64,000 bases of DNA from Pelomonas aquatica (GCF_026712205.1 NZ_JAPPUW010000012.1:1-64000), one strand, 5' to 3'. Positions 31,099-40,623 are shown, counted from the first letter of the stretch. The notes: generated by a model not told the origin, from the sequence alone. A program made the numbers and translations.

Positions 31099-31129
31099 GA
31101 TGGACTCGGGAACAGTTGAAGGACAGGGG

Positions 31130-31216
31130 TGGTGCGCGGGGCCGGACTCGAACCGGCACGCCCGTGAAGGCGTCAGGACCTAAACCTGGTGCGTCTACCA
31201 ATTTCGCCACCCGCGC
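31130..31216 (-). tRNA. tRNA-Leu(UAG)
   Basis: The 87-base class II tRNA has acceptor GCGCGGG / CCCGCGC, anticodon loop TTTAGGT (UAG), a long variable arm and encoded CCA after discriminator A. Its acceptor stem is identical to that predicted for the split tRNA-Leu(UAA) at 24.5 kb. It lies 31 bases upstream of tig on the same strand, a common arrangement. Confidence 0.96.
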
Positions 31217-31354
31217 AACGGGTTGGTTCTGGTCGGGCCGCCTTGCAGGCAAGCCCTGAGAGACGATTCTGGCGATTCGGCAAACCGGCGATTGTAGCGA
31301 CCCCGCGCGACCTGCCCGCCGCCCCAAGGGCTGGGCGGCAAAAACCTGAAGGAC

Positions 31355-34300
31355 TCAGCTCGGATCGCCGATTTCCGTCGGCAGCTCGCTGTGCAGCCGG
31401 CTGTGCTCCTCCTCCTCGGGCCGCACGACGCGGAACCAGGCCGCGTACATGGCCGGCAGGGCCAGCAGCGTCAGCACCGTCGCGACGATGAGGCCGCCCA
31501 TGATGGCCACGGCCATCGGCCCCCAGAACACGCTGCGCGACAGCGGGATCATGGCCAGCACCGCCGCCGCCGCCGTCAGCACGATGGGGCGGAAGCGCCG
31601 CACGGCGGACTCGACGATGGCCGACCAGTCCGGCACGCCGCGGGCGCGGTCCTGCTCGATCTGGTCGATCAGGATGACGGAGTTGCGCATGATCATGCCC
31701 ATCAGCGCAATGACGCCCAGCAGCGCGACGAAGCCGAACGGCCGGTTCAGCGCCAGCAAGGCCATCGCGACGCCGGCAATGCCCAACGGCCCGGTCAGGA
31801 AGACCAGCATCGCGCGGCTGAAGCTCTGCAGCTGCAGCATCAGCAAAGTGAAGGTGATGAAGAGCATGACCGGCATGCCGGCCGCGATGGAGCCCTGGCC
31901 CTTGCTGCTCTCCTCCACGGCGCCGGCGATCTGGATGCTGTAGCCGGTCGGCATCTGCTTCTGCAGCTCATCGAGCCTGGGCCAGACTTCCTGCGTGACC
32001 GTCGCCCCCTGAAGGCCCTCGACGACGTCGCCCTGCACGGTGACCGCGTAGTTGCGGCCCTCGCGCCACATGACGCCGGGCTCCCAGTCGAAGTCCACCT
32101 TGGCGATCTGCGTCAACGGAATGGCCCGGCCGCTGCTCGTCGGCACATAGGCGCTGGCGATGTCCGTGATGACGGCCCGCTCGTCCAGCGGCTGGCGCAG
32201 CACGATGTCGATGAGCTTGTCGGCCTCGCGGTACTGGCCGACGACGCTGCCCGACAGCAGCGTGCGCGCCGACTGCGCCAGGCTCTGGCTGCTCACGCCG
32301 AGCGCCCGGGCCTTGTCCTGGTCGACGTTCAGCCGCAGCACCTTGACGTTCTCGTTCCAGTTGTCGTTGACGCCGCGCATATTGGGGCTGGCGCGCAGGA
32401 TGTCCTTGGCCTTGTCGGCCCAGTTGCGCACGACCTTGGGGTCGGCGCCCATCACGCGGAACTGCACCGGGTAGGGGACCGGCGGGCCGTTGGGAAGCAG
32501 CTTCACGCGACCGCGGGCCTCGGGGAATTCCTCGGCCAGCAGCGCCGGCAGCCGCTTGCGCAACTCCTCGCGCTCGACCAGGCCCTTGGACAGCAGGATG
32601 GACTGCATGACGTTGGACTGCGGGAAGATCTGGTCCAGCGGCAGGTAGAAGCGTGGCACGCCCGCACCCATCCAGGTCGTCACGGTGGCGATGCCCTGCT
32701 CCTTCAGCAGGCGGGCCTCGAAGCGCTTGGCCAGTGCCTCGGTTTCCTGGATGGTCGAGCCCTCGGGCAGCCACAGGTCCACCAGCACCTCGGGGCGGCT
32801 GGAGTCGGGGAAGAACTGCTGCTGCACCCGCGTCATGCCGAACAGCCCCAGCACGAACACCAGCAAGGTGATGCCGATGGTCTTCCAGCGGTTCTCCACG
32901 CACCAGCGCACCAGGCCGCGAAAGCGGTTGTAGAAGGGCGTATCGAAGAGCTCATGCACCTCGCCTGCCGCCGCATGCTTGCCCTTGAGCAGCAGCGCGC
33001 CGAGGTAGGGCACGAAGTAGACCGAGACGCCCCAGGAGATCAGCAGGGATGCCGCCGTCACGGCAAAGATCGCGAAGGTGTATTCGCCGACCGTCGACTT
33101 GGCCAGGCCGATGGGCAGAAAGCCCACCGCGGTGATCAGCGTGCCGGTCAGCATGGGCATGGCCGTCACGTCGTAGGCGAAGGTGGCGGCGTGCATCTTG
33201 TCGTAGCCCTCTTCGAGCTTGCGCACCATCATCTCGACGGCAATGATGGCGTCGTCCACCAGCAGGCCCAGCGCGATGATCAGCGAGCCCAGCGAGATCT
33301 TGTGCAGGCCCACGCCCCAATAGAACATCGCGACGAAGGTGATGGCCAACACCAGCGGGATGGTGATCGCGACGACCAGGCCGGGCCAGATGTCGATGCG
33401 CAGCGGCTTGGTGTGCAGGCCCAGCGAGATGAAGCTGACCGCCAGCACGATGACGACGGCCTCGATCAGCACATGCACGAACTCGCCGACCGAGGTCGAA
33501 ACCGCCTTGGGCTGGTCCTGCACCTGCTCGATGTGGATGCCGGCCGGCAGGTCGCGCTCGACGCCCTTCATCGCCACGCCCAGGGCCTTGCCCATCGCGA
33601 TGATGTCGCCGCCCTTGGCCATCGACACGCCGAGCGCGAGCACTTCCTTGCCGTTGTGGCGCACCATCGTCGTCGGCGGGTCGACGTACTCGCGCCTGAT
33701 GTCGGCGATGTCTCCCAGGCGCATCTGGCTGGCCGCGCCGGTCTGCGGGTTGACCGCACGGATCGGCACGTCGGCCAGCGCCTGCGGCGTTGTGAACTGG
33801 CCCTGCACGCGGATCTGGAAGTTGGCGCTGCCGGCATTCAGCACGCCCGCGCCTTCGACGGCGTTCTGCGCGCCGATCTGGCCGATAACCTGGCTGAAGT
33901 CCAGGCCCAGCTGGGCCAGCCGCTTCTGCGAGATCTCGATGAACAGCTTCTCGGGCTGGATGCCGAAGATCTCGACCTTGGCCACGTCCTTGACCTGCAG
34001 CAGCGCCTGGCGCACGCGGTCGGCGTGCTCGCGCAGCTCCTCGCGGCTGAAGCCGTCGGCCGACAGCGCATAGATCGAGCCGTAGACGTCGCCGAAGTCA
34101 TCGTTGAAAACCGGCCCGAGCACGCCCTGCGGCAACGTCGAGCGCATATCGTTGATCTTCTTGCGCACCTGGTAGAAGGCGTCAGGCACGTCCTTGGGCG
34201 GCGTGTTGTCCTTGAGCTGGAAGAGGGTCAGCGACTCGCCGGGCTTGGTGTAGGAACGGATCTTGTCCGCATGGTTCACCTCCTGCAGCGTCTTCTCGAT

Positions 34301-34537
34301 CTTGTCGGTGACCTGGTCGGCCATCTGCTGGGCCGTCGCCCCCGGCCAGAAGGCCTGGACGACCATGATGCGGAAGGTGAACGGCGGATCCTCGTCCTGG
34401 CCGAGCTGGAAATAGGCCGCGAAGCCCATCAGCATCAGCACCACCATCAGATAGCGCGTCAGCGCCGGGTGTTCCAGCGCCCAGCGCGAGACGTTGAAGC
34501 CTTCGGCCAGCGCGGCCTTGTTCGGCGGGATGTTCAT
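31355..34537 (-). CDS. RND-family efflux transporter permease
   Basis: This is an inner-membrane proton/drug antiporter that works with a periplasmic adaptor and an outer-membrane channel. The 1060-residue protein has 12 predicted membrane spans in two halves and large periplasmic loops. The TM4 proton-relay acidic pair lies in GLLVDDAIIAVEMM. Features such as FAAYFQLGQDEDPPFTFRIMVV at the first span and LGVIALMGMIMRNSVILIDQI in the second half fit the AcrB-related group often paired with HlyD-like adaptors. It follows the adaptor gene by 13 bases. No outer-membrane factor gene is adjacent, so a shared TolC-type channel is likely. The substrate is unknown. Confidence 0.95.
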   Translation of the reverse strand: MNIPPNKAALAEGFNVSRWALEHPALTRYLMVVLMLMGFAAYFQLGQDEDPPFTFRIMVVQAFWPGATAQQMADQVTDKIEKTLQEVNHADKIRSYTKPGESLTLFQLKDNTPPKDVPDAFYQVRKKINDMRSTLPQGVLGPVFNDDFGDVYGSIYALSADGFSREELREHADRVRQALLQVKDVAKVEIFGIQPEKLFIEISQKRLAQLGLDFSQVIGQIGAQNAVEGAGVLNAGSANFQIRVQGQFTTPQALADVPIRAVNPQTGAASQMRLGDIADIRREYVDPPTTMVRHNGKEVLALGVSMAKGGDIIAMGKALGVAMKGVERDLPAGIHIEQVQDQPKAVSTSVGEFVHVLIEAVVIVLAVSFISLGLHTKPLRIDIWPGLVVAITIPLVLAITFVAMFYWGVGLHKISLGSLIIALGLLVDDAIIAVEMMVRKLEEGYDKMHAATFAYDVTAMPMLTGTLITAVGFLPIGLAKSTVGEYTFAIFAVTAASLLISWGVSVYFVPYLGALLLKGKHAAAGEVHELFDTPFYNRFRGLVRWCVENRWKTIGITLLVFVLGLFGMTRVQQQFFPDSSRPEVLVDLWLPEGSTIQETEALAKRFEARLLKEQGIATVTTWMGAGVPRFYLPLDQIFPQSNVMQSILLSKGLVEREELRKRLPALLAEEFPEARGRVKLLPNGPPVPYPVQFRVMGADPKVVRNWADKAKDILRASPNMRGVNDNWNENVKVLRLNVDQDKARALGVSSQSLAQSARTLLSGSVVGQYREADKLIDIVLRQPLDERAVITDIASAYVPTSSGRAIPLTQIAKVDFDWEPGVMWREGRNYAVTVQGDVVEGLQGATVTQEVWPRLDELQKQMPTGYSIQIAGAVEESSKGQGSIAAGMPVMLFITFTLLMLQLQSFSRAMLVFLTGPLGIAGVAMALLALNRPFGFVALLGVIALMGMIMRNSVILIDQIEQDRARGVPDWSAIVESAVRRFRPIVLTAAAAVLAMIPLSRSVFWGPMAVAIMGGLIVATVLTLLALPAMYAAWFRVVRPEEEEHSRLHSELPTEIGDPS

Positions 34538-34550
34538 GCGCGGCCCCGGC

Positions 34551-35675
34551 TCAGCGAGAGGCTGCAGGAGCCGCAGGCGCCGCGGCGGCGGTCGTCCGCG
34601 GCGGCACGTAGCGCTTGACCTTCTGGCCCGGGTTCAGCACATGCGCGCCGGCCACGACGACCTCCTGGCCGGGGTTCAGGCCGCCGGCGATGACGACCTC
34701 GTTGCCCTCGGCCCCGCCCACCTGCACGGCCACCGGCCTCACCGTCATCGATGCACCGTCCAGCACCCAGACCGAGGTCTTGCCGGCCTGCTGCATCACG
34801 GCCGCCAGCGGCAGCTTGATGATGCCGGCCACCTGCGGCAGGTCCAGCACGGCGGTGGCCGACTGGCCCAGGCGCACGTCCAGCCTGCCGGCGTCGGCCT
34901 TGATGAGGAAGGTGCGCGTGGCCGGATCGGCCGCCGCGGCGACCTCGCGCAGCGTCAGCGGCGCGGTCTTGTCGCTGCCCCACAGGCGCACCTTCAGCGC
35001 GGCCGGCCGGCCGGCCGCGGCCCGCACGCGGGCGATCTGGTCCTCGGGCACCGCGAAGACGATGTCGCGCGGCCCGTCCAGCGCGACGCGCACGACCGGC
35101 GTACCGGCGGCCAGCACCTGGCCGGGCTCGGCATCGATGCCGGTGACGACGCCGGCGCCGTCGGCCAGCAGCTGGGCATAGCCGGCCTGGTTGCCTTGCA
35201 CGTCGGCCTGGGCCTTGGCCTGTTCGAGCTGGGCCTGGGCGGCCTTGAAGGCCGAGTCGCGCCGCTCCAGCTCGGCCGTGCTGATGAAGCCCTGGCGCTG
35301 CAGGTCGACGAAGCGCTTGTAGTCCTGCCCGGCCTGGTCGCGGTTGGTGCGCGCGGCGGCCACGGCGGCACTGGCGGCGGCCTCGGCCAGCCTCAGGTCC
35401 TGGCCGTCGATGCGGGCCAGCAGCTGGCCGGCCTTGACGGCGTCGCCCAGGTTCACCGCGCGGCTCAGCAGCTTGCCGCCGACGCGGAAGGACAGGCGCG
35501 ACTCGATGCGAGGCTTCACCTCGGCCGCATACTCATGGCTGGCGCTGGCCGTGCCGGCCGTGACGAGCTGGGTGCGCACCGCGCGTTCCGGCTCCGGGGC
35601 CGCAGGCTGCTTGCCACAGGCTGAAAGCAAGGCCGCGAGCAGCAGCGGCGATGCGAGACGCAAAAGTTGGGGCAT
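34551..35675 (-). CDS. RND efflux periplasmic adaptor (membrane fusion lipoprotein)
   Basis: This adaptor links the RND pump to the outer-membrane channel. The 374-residue precursor starts MPQLLRLASPLLLAALLSACGK, a lipoprotein signal with lipobox LLSAC. A biotinyl-lipoyl-like hairpin follows (SRLSFRVGGKLLSRAVNLGDAVKAGQLLARID), then coiled-coil and barrel domains (RTFLIKADAGRLDVRLGQSATAVL). The frame stays open far upstream, but the ATG at 35675 is chosen because a signal peptide starts there, GAGG lies upstream, and a good promoter lies 60 to 90 bases before it. It heads the two-gene efflux operon. Confidence 0.93.
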   Translation of the reverse strand: MPQLLRLASPLLLAALLSACGKQPAAPEPERAVRTQLVTAGTASASHEYAAEVKPRIESRLSFRVGGKLLSRAVNLGDAVKAGQLLARIDGQDLRLAEAAASAAVAAARTNRDQAGQDYKRFVDLQRQGFISTAELERRDSAFKAAQAQLEQAKAQADVQGNQAGYAQLLADGAGVVTGIDAEPGQVLAAGTPVVRVALDGPRDIVFAVPEDQIARVRAAAGRPAALKVRLWGSDKTAPLTLREVAAAADPATRTFLIKADAGRLDVRLGQSATAVLDLPQVAGIIKLPLAAVMQQAGKTSVWVLDGASMTVRPVAVQVGGAEGNEVVIAGGLNPGQEVVVAGAHVLNPGQKVKRYVPPRTTAAAAPAAPAASR

Positions 35676-35717
35676 GCAGACCTCGGCAGGAATGAAACGA
35701 CCAGCCGTCTTTTTAAT

Positions 35718-35762
35718 GACCGGCGGGTCAGTAATGTATGCAGACCCGGTGACAACTGTCAA
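35718..35762 (-). promoter_or_regulatory. Promoter with overlapping dyad upstream of the efflux operon
   Basis: On the minus strand TTGACA (35762-35757) and TACATT (35738-35733) are 18 bases apart, near sigma-70 consensus. An imperfect inverted repeat, GACCGGCGGGTC against GACCCGGT, overlaps the spacer and -10 region and would suit a repressor. No regulator gene is adjacent. Confidence 0.65.
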
Positions 35763-35819
35763 ACCTCGCAGAATTTCGCTTGAATATCGCGGCTTTGCAA
35801 GCGGAACTTGAGAAAAAGC

Positions 35820-36644
35820 TTGAGCGTCGACCACTACGAAAACTTTCCCGTTGCGTCGCTGCTGTGCTCGCCCGCGCTGCGGCCGGCGGTGGTGGCCATC
35901 TACCACTTCGCCCGCACGGCTGATGACTTGGCCGACGAGGGTGACGCCAGCACCGCCGAGCGGGTCCAGGCCTTGCGCGACTACCGCGCCGACCTGGCCG
36001 CCACCGTCGCCGGCCAGCCGCCCTCCCCGCGCTGGCCGCAGGTGTTCACACCGCTGGCGCGCGAGATCCGCCGCCTGCAGCCTGCCCTGCTGCACGACCT
36101 GCTGGACGCGTTCGAGCAGGACCTGAGCCCGCCGCGCTACCGCGACCGCGCCCACCTGCTGGACTACTGCCGCCGCTCGGCCAACCCGGTCGGCCGCCTG
36201 CTGCTCGGCCTCTACGGCATCAGCGACGCGGCCTCGCTGCGGCGCTCGGATGCGATCTGCTCGGCGCTGCAACTCGTCAACTTCTGGCAGGACTTCAGCC
36301 GCGACGGCCCCAACGGCCGGCTCTATGTGCCGCAGGCCGACCTCGACCGCCACGGCGTTGCCGGCGAAGCGGTGCTGGCCTGCCAGGACGGCCCGGCCGC
36401 GCGGGCGTTGATCGCCGACCTCTGCGCCTGGGCGCGGGGGCTGATGCTGGCAGGCGCGCCGCTGGCCCTCACGCTGCGCGGCCGCGCCGGCTGGGAGCTG
36501 CGCCTCGTCGTGCAGGGCGGCCTGGCCATCCTCGACAAGATCGAGGCGCGCGGCCACGACAGCCTGCTGCACCGCCCGGCGCTGTCGGCCCGGGACTTTC
36601 CGCGCCTGCTGTGGCGAGCCCTGACAATGCAGCGCAGATCATGA
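35820..36644 (+). CDS. hpnC: Squalene synthesis protein HpnC (hydroxysqualene synthase)
   Basis: HpnC converts presqualene diphosphate to hydroxysqualene in the bacterial HpnCDE route. The protein, about 274 residues, starts SVDHYENFPVASLLC and has the two Asp-rich motifs of trans-prenyl synthases: FARTADDLADEGD near the N-terminus and VNFWQDFSRDGPNGRLYVP later. The start is taken as TTG at 35820 because the conserved N-terminus begins there; TTG at 35808 is the alternative. It overlaps hpnD by four bases. The divergent efflux promoter shares the upstream region. Confidence 0.92.
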   Translation: MSVDHYENFPVASLLCSPALRPAVVAIYHFARTADDLADEGDASTAERVQALRDYRADLAATVAGQPPSPRWPQVFTPLAREIRRLQPALLHDLLDAFEQDLSPPRYRDRAHLLDYCRRSANPVGRLLLGLYGISDAASLRRSDAICSALQLVNFWQDFSRDGPNGRLYVPQADLDRHGVAGEAVLACQDGPAARALIADLCAWARGLMLAGAPLALTLRGRAGWELRLVVQGGLAILDKIEARGHDSLLHRPALSARDFPRLLWRALTMQRRS

Positions 36645-37489
36645 GCCCCGAGCAATACGTCCAGGAAAAAGCCGCCGCGAGCGGTTCGAGCTTCTACTAC
36701 GCCTTCCTCTTCCTGCCGCCGCCGCGGCGCGCGGCCATCACGGCCTTCTACGCCTTCTGCCGCGAGGTGGACGACGTGGTCGACGAGACCCACGACGCCG
36801 GTGTCGCCGCGACCAAGCTGGCCTGGTGGCGCAAGGAGGCCGCCAGCGCCTATGCCGACCAGCCCACCCACCCGGTCATGAGGGCGCTGATGCCGCACAC
36901 GGCCGCCTACGACATCCGGCTGGAGCAGTTGAACGCCGTCATCGAGGGCTGCGAGATGGACCTGCAGCAGACGCGCTACCTCGATTTCGCCGGCCTGCAG
37001 CGCTATTGCCACCTGGTGGCCGGCGTCGTCGGCGAGGTCGCCAGCGGCATCTTCGGCCGCACCCAGCCGCAGACCATCGACTACGCGCACAAGCTCGGCC
37101 AGGCCATGCAGCTGACCAACATCATCCGCGACGTCGGCGACGACGCGCGGCGCGGCCGCATCTACCTGCCGGTGAACGAGCTGCAGCAGTTCGGCGTGAA
37201 AGCCAACGAGATCCTGCTGCGCAGCCAGCCCTGGGGCTACGGCGAACGCTTCACGGCGCTGATGCAGTTCCAGGCCGAGCGCGCCCACCGCCTCTACGAC
37301 GAGGCACTGGCCCTGCTGCCGGAGGCCGACCGCGCCGCGCAGAAGCCCGGGCTGATGATGGCCAACATCTACCGCGCGCTGCTGGTCGAGATCGAGCGCG
37401 AGGGCTTCCAGGTGCTGCACCAGCGCATCGCGCTGACGCCGCTGCGCAAGCTGTGGATCGCGATGCGCACGAACTGGCGAGGCCGGTGA
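36641..37489 (+). CDS. hpnD: Presqualene diphosphate synthase HpnD
   Basis: HpnD condenses two farnesyl diphosphates to presqualene diphosphate. The 282-residue protein starts MSPEQYVQEKAAASGSSFYYAFLFLPP. It contains the Asp motifs FCREVDDVVDETHD and LTNIIRDVGDDARRGRIYLP. The ATG forms an ATGA overlap with hpnC and its stop overlaps the GTG of hpnE, so the three genes are coupled. The product should lead to squalene for hopanoids or related lipids; no squalene-hopene cyclase gene lies in the window. Confidence 0.95.
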   Translation: MSPEQYVQEKAAASGSSFYYAFLFLPPPRRAAITAFYAFCREVDDVVDETHDAGVAATKLAWWRKEAASAYADQPTHPVMRALMPHTAAYDIRLEQLNAVIEGCEMDLQQTRYLDFAGLQRYCHLVAGVVGEVASGIFGRTQPQTIDYAHKLGQAMQLTNIIRDVGDDARRGRIYLPVNELQQFGVKANEILLRSQPWGYGERFTALMQFQAERAHRLYDEALALLPEADRAAQKPGLMMANIYRALLVEIEREGFQVLHQRIALTPLRKLWIAMRTNWRGR

Positions 37490-38772
37490 GGGTTGCCATC
37501 GTCGGCGGCGGCTGGGCCGGCATCGCGGCTGCCGTCGCGCTGGCGGACGCCGGCCATGACATCGCCGTCTTCGAGATGGCGCCACAGCTCGGCGGCCGGG
37601 CGCGCAGCGTCGCGGGCCAGCCCGACTACGACAACGGCCAGCACATCCTCATCGGCGCCTACCGCGACAGCCTCGCGCTGATGCGGCGCCTGGGCGTCGA
37701 CCCCGAGCTGGTGCTGAAGCGCCTGCCGCTGGCCCTGCCCTACCCTGGTGAGCCGGGGCTGCGCCTGCCGCCCGGCTCACCGCTGATCGCCTTCACGCGC
37801 GGCGTGCTGGCCCACGGCGGCTGGCCGCTGAGCGCGCGGCTGGGCCTGCTCGCCGCGGCCGGCGGCTGGCTGGCCCACGACTTCCGCTGCGCGGCCGGTC
37901 TGAGCGTCGCCGAACTCTGCGCCGGCCTGCCCGCCACAGTGAAGCGCGACCTCGTCGAGCCCCTGTGCGTCGCCGCGCTGAACACGCCCGCGCGCCAGGC
38001 CAGCGCCCAGGTCTTCCTGCGCGTGCTGAAGGACGCGCTGTTCAGCGGTGCCGGCAGCGCCGACCTGCTGCTGCCGCGCCGGCCGCTGTCCGAACTGCTT
38101 GCCGGGCCGGCCACTGCGTGGCTGGGCGGGCGGCTGCGGCTGGGCCGGCGCGTGCAGTCCATCGAGCCCGGCTGGCGCGTCGACGGCGAGGCTTTCGATG
38201 CCGTCGTGCTGGCCTGCACCAGCGTCGAGGCGGCCCGCCTCGCCGCGCCGCTGAATGCCGGCTGGGCAGCCGAGGCCCAGGGCCTGCGCTTCGAGCCCAT
38301 CGTCACCGTCTATCTGCACAGCCCCGGCAGCACGTTGCCCGCACCGATGCTGGCGCTGCGCGAAGGCGCGGACGCGCCGGCCCAGTTCGCCTTCGACCAT
38401 GGCCAGCTCGGCGGCGCACCGGGCCGCTTTGCCTTCGTCGTCAGCGGCGCGGCGCCCTGGGTCGAACGCGGCGGCTGCGCCGAGGCCGTGCTGGCGCAGG
38501 CGACGCGCGAGCTGCGCTGGGCCACGCCGCCCGTCGTCGACCGGCTGCTGACCGAGAAGCGCGCCACCTTCGCCTGCACGCCCGGCCTGGCCCGGCCGCC
38601 CGCGCGCATCGCGCCCGGCCTGTTTGCCGCGGGCGACTACATCGCCGGCCCCTACCCGGCCACGCTGGAAGGCGCCGTGCGGGCCGGCCTCGCCGCCGCT
38701 CAGGGCGTGGCCGCGGAGGCCGGCACGGCCGCAAACGGCGCCGCCAGCGGCTCGCCGACGAAGACGCCCTGA
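37486..38772 (+). CDS. hpnE: Hydroxysqualene dehydroxylase HpnE
   Basis: HpnE is an FAD enzyme that reduces hydroxysqualene to squalene. The 428-residue protein starts VRVAIVGGGWAGIAAAVALADAGH, the dinucleotide-binding motif. It contains LGGRARSV and YDNGQHILIGAY, and ends with GDYIAGPYPATLEGAVRAGLAAAQG, the C-terminal FAD motif. Translation starts at GTG within GTGA, overlapping the hpnD stop by four bases. Its last 73 bases overlap the end of the convergent TIGR03790 gene. Confidence 0.95.
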   Translation: MRVAIVGGGWAGIAAAVALADAGHDIAVFEMAPQLGGRARSVAGQPDYDNGQHILIGAYRDSLALMRRLGVDPELVLKRLPLALPYPGEPGLRLPPGSPLIAFTRGVLAHGGWPLSARLGLLAAAGGWLAHDFRCAAGLSVAELCAGLPATVKRDLVEPLCVAALNTPARQASAQVFLRVLKDALFSGAGSADLLLPRRPLSELLAGPATAWLGGRLRLGRRVQSIEPGWRVDGEAFDAVVLACTSVEAARLAAPLNAGWAAEAQGLRFEPIVTVYLHSPGSTLPAPMLALREGADAPAQFAFDHGQLGGAPGRFAFVVSGAAPWVERGGCAEAVLAQATRELRWATPPVVDRLLTEKRATFACTPGLARPPARIAPGLFAAGDYIAGPYPATLEGAVRAGLAAAQGVAAEAGTAANGAASGSPTKTP

Positions 38773-39812
38773 GCCGGCCAGGCCACGCTGTGCCAATAGG
38801 CCTCCAGCGCGCTGACGCCCTGGGCATAGGCCTGGATCAGCACCTGCGGGTGCGGGAACTTCTGCAGGTGGTTGCAGGGTTCGCTGACCGTGCCATAGCT
38901 GGCTGTCGCGCCGGCGTCGATCCAGTCGAGGACGCTCATCTGCCCGTCGCCCACCGGCCGCTCCAGATGGCCGCCGAAGGAGGTCAGATGGTCGGCCAGC
39001 GCGCCGGGCAGCCACTCCTGGCCCGGCGGCGCCGGCACGCGCGCCAGGCCGGTCTCGTAGACGAGGGTGCGGCGCAGCTGCGGCAGCGCATCGCTCTTCA
39101 CGCGGCCCACCTCGAAGCCGGCCACGCCCGGCACGGCGCCCGCCGGCGGGAAGAGGCGCTCGCGCACATTGCGGTTGGCATCCGGCGTCGCGGCCAGCCA
39201 GGCCATGGCCGGCTCGGCCGCGCCGGCCGCCAGCATGTGGTCCGACGCGATGCCGCGCTCGATCATCGCCAGGGCCGCCGGCACCGAGCGCGCCGCCAGC
39301 TGCATCGCGGGCCGCAGCCCGAGCACGATCCAGGGCCGCGCGCCGAAATAGCTGGCGTAGGGGCTGGCCCGGGTCGGCGCACAGCTCTGGGCGCAGACCT
39401 CGGGCTGCAGGCCCATGCCCAGCGCGCTGGTCAGCGAATTGCACTCCACGGCATAGGGCTGGACCCAGGCCAGCGCCAGGCCGTTGACGTTCTCGGGCAT
39501 CTGGCTGCGGATGGCCTGGTCCAGCGCCACGAACTCCTCGCGCGAGAGGCTGGCGCGCTGCGGCAGTTGCACGCGCACAACCTGGGCCGGCGGGATGCCG
39601 CGGCGCCTGGCGTAGTGCTCGCCCACGGCGACCGAATAGGGATCGGCCGTGTTGATGACGAGGCCCAGTTCATGGGCCGTGATGCGGCCGTACAGGCGCG
39701 GCATGCGGCCCCAGCGCGCCTCGGACGCCGGCTCGGCGGCCTGGCAGGCCGCGGCCCAGGCCAGGCAGAGGGCGGCTAGAGCCTGCCACTTAATGAAGCC
39801 CGCTTTCGCCAT
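38700..39812 (-). CDS. TIGR03790 family secreted protein of unknown function
   Basis: The 370-residue precursor starts MAKAGFIKWQALAALCLAWAAACQAAEP, a clear signal peptide, so it is exported. The mature part includes VINTADPYSVAVGEHYARRRGIP, WVQPYAVECNSLTSALG and GATASYGTVSEPCNHLQKFPHPQVLI, matching my memory of the TIGR03790 family, whose function is not known. The ATG at 39812 is preferred over upstream frame because of the signal peptide. It converges with hpnE and overlaps it by 73 bases. It is divergent from the IclR gene with only 34 bases between starts. Confidence 0.85.
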   Translation of the reverse strand: MAKAGFIKWQALAALCLAWAAACQAAEPASEARWGRMPRLYGRITAHELGLVINTADPYSVAVGEHYARRRGIPPAQVVRVQLPQRASLSREEFVALDQAIRSQMPENVNGLALAWVQPYAVECNSLTSALGMGLQPEVCAQSCAPTRASPYASYFGARPWIVLGLRPAMQLAARSVPAALAMIERGIASDHMLAAGAAEPAMAWLAATPDANRNVRERLFPPAGAVPGVAGFEVGRVKSDALPQLRRTLVYETGLARVPAPPGQEWLPGALADHLTSFGGHLERPVGDGQMSVLDWIDAGATASYGTVSEPCNHLQKFPHPQVLIQAYAQGVSALEAYWHSVAWPAQGVFVGEPLAAPFAAVPASAATP

Positions 39813-39846
39813 ACAAAACACCCGCAATCTCCCCCACAATGACGGC

Positions 39847-40617
39847 ATGAAATCCAAAGAGGCGCAGCAGACCCCGGCCATCCAGGTGCTGGAGCGCATG
39901 TTCGCGCTGCTGGATGTGCTCGCCAGCCATCAGGATCCGGTGTCGCTGAAGGCCCTGTCCGAGGCGACCGGCCTGCACCCCTCCACGGCCCACCGCATTC
40001 TCAATGACCTGACGCTGGGCCGCTTCGTCGACCGCCCCGAGGCTGGCAGTTATCGGCTCGGCATGCGCATGCTGGAGCTGGGCAATCTCGTGAAGGCGCG
40101 GCTGGATGTGCGCGACGCGGCCCTGCCCGCCATGCGCGAGCTGCACAAGTTCACCCACCAGCCGGTCAACCTGTCGGTGCGCCAGGGCGACGAGATCGTC
40201 TACATCGAACGCACCTACTCCGAGCGCTCGGGCATGCAGGTCGTCCGCGCCGTCGGCGGCCGCGCGCCGCTGCACCTGACCTCGGTCGGCAAGCTCTTCC
40301 TGGCCTGCGACGACAGCTCGCGCGTGCGCGCCTATGCGACGCGCACCGGCCTGTCCGGCCACACCCGCAACAGCCTCACCGACGTGGGTGCACTGGAGCG
40401 CGAGCTGGCCATGGTGCGCCAGCGCGGCATCGCCCGCGACGACGAGGAGCTGGAACTGGGCGTGCGCTGCATGGCCGCCGGCATCTACGACGACCAGGCC
40501 AAGCTGGTGGCCGGCCTGTCCATCTCGGCGCCGTCGGACCGGCTGGAGGAAAGCTGGGTCGTGCGCCTGAAGGAAACGGCCGCGCAGATCTCGGCCTCGC
40601 TGGGGCATCGCACCTGA
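39847..40617 (+). CDS. IclR-family transcriptional regulator
   Basis: The 256-residue protein has an N-terminal winged helix (QVLERMFALLDVLASHQDPVSLKALSEATGLHPSTAHRILNDL). A GAF-like IclR effector domain follows, with HLTSVGKLFLAC, and ends in GLSISAPSDRL. The effector and target are unknown. It lies 34 bases from the divergent TIGR03790 gene and may regulate it or itself through that short shared region. Confidence 0.94.
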   Translation: MKSKEAQQTPAIQVLERMFALLDVLASHQDPVSLKALSEATGLHPSTAHRILNDLTLGRFVDRPEAGSYRLGMRMLELGNLVKARLDVRDAALPAMRELHKFTHQPVNLSVRQGDEIVYIERTYSERSGMQVVRAVGGRAPLHLTSVGKLFLACDDSSRVRAYATRTGLSGHTRNSLTDVGALERELAMVRQRGIARDDEELELGVRCMAAGIYDDQAKLVAGLSISAPSDRLEESWVVRLKETAAQISASLGHRT

Positions 40618-40623
40618 AACGCA

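Noticed and set aside
34551-36572. A 673-residue minus-strand protein including the efflux adaptor
   Set aside because: The upstream part lies antisense to hpnC, and the adaptor has its own signal peptide, ribosome site and promoter at 35675-35762.
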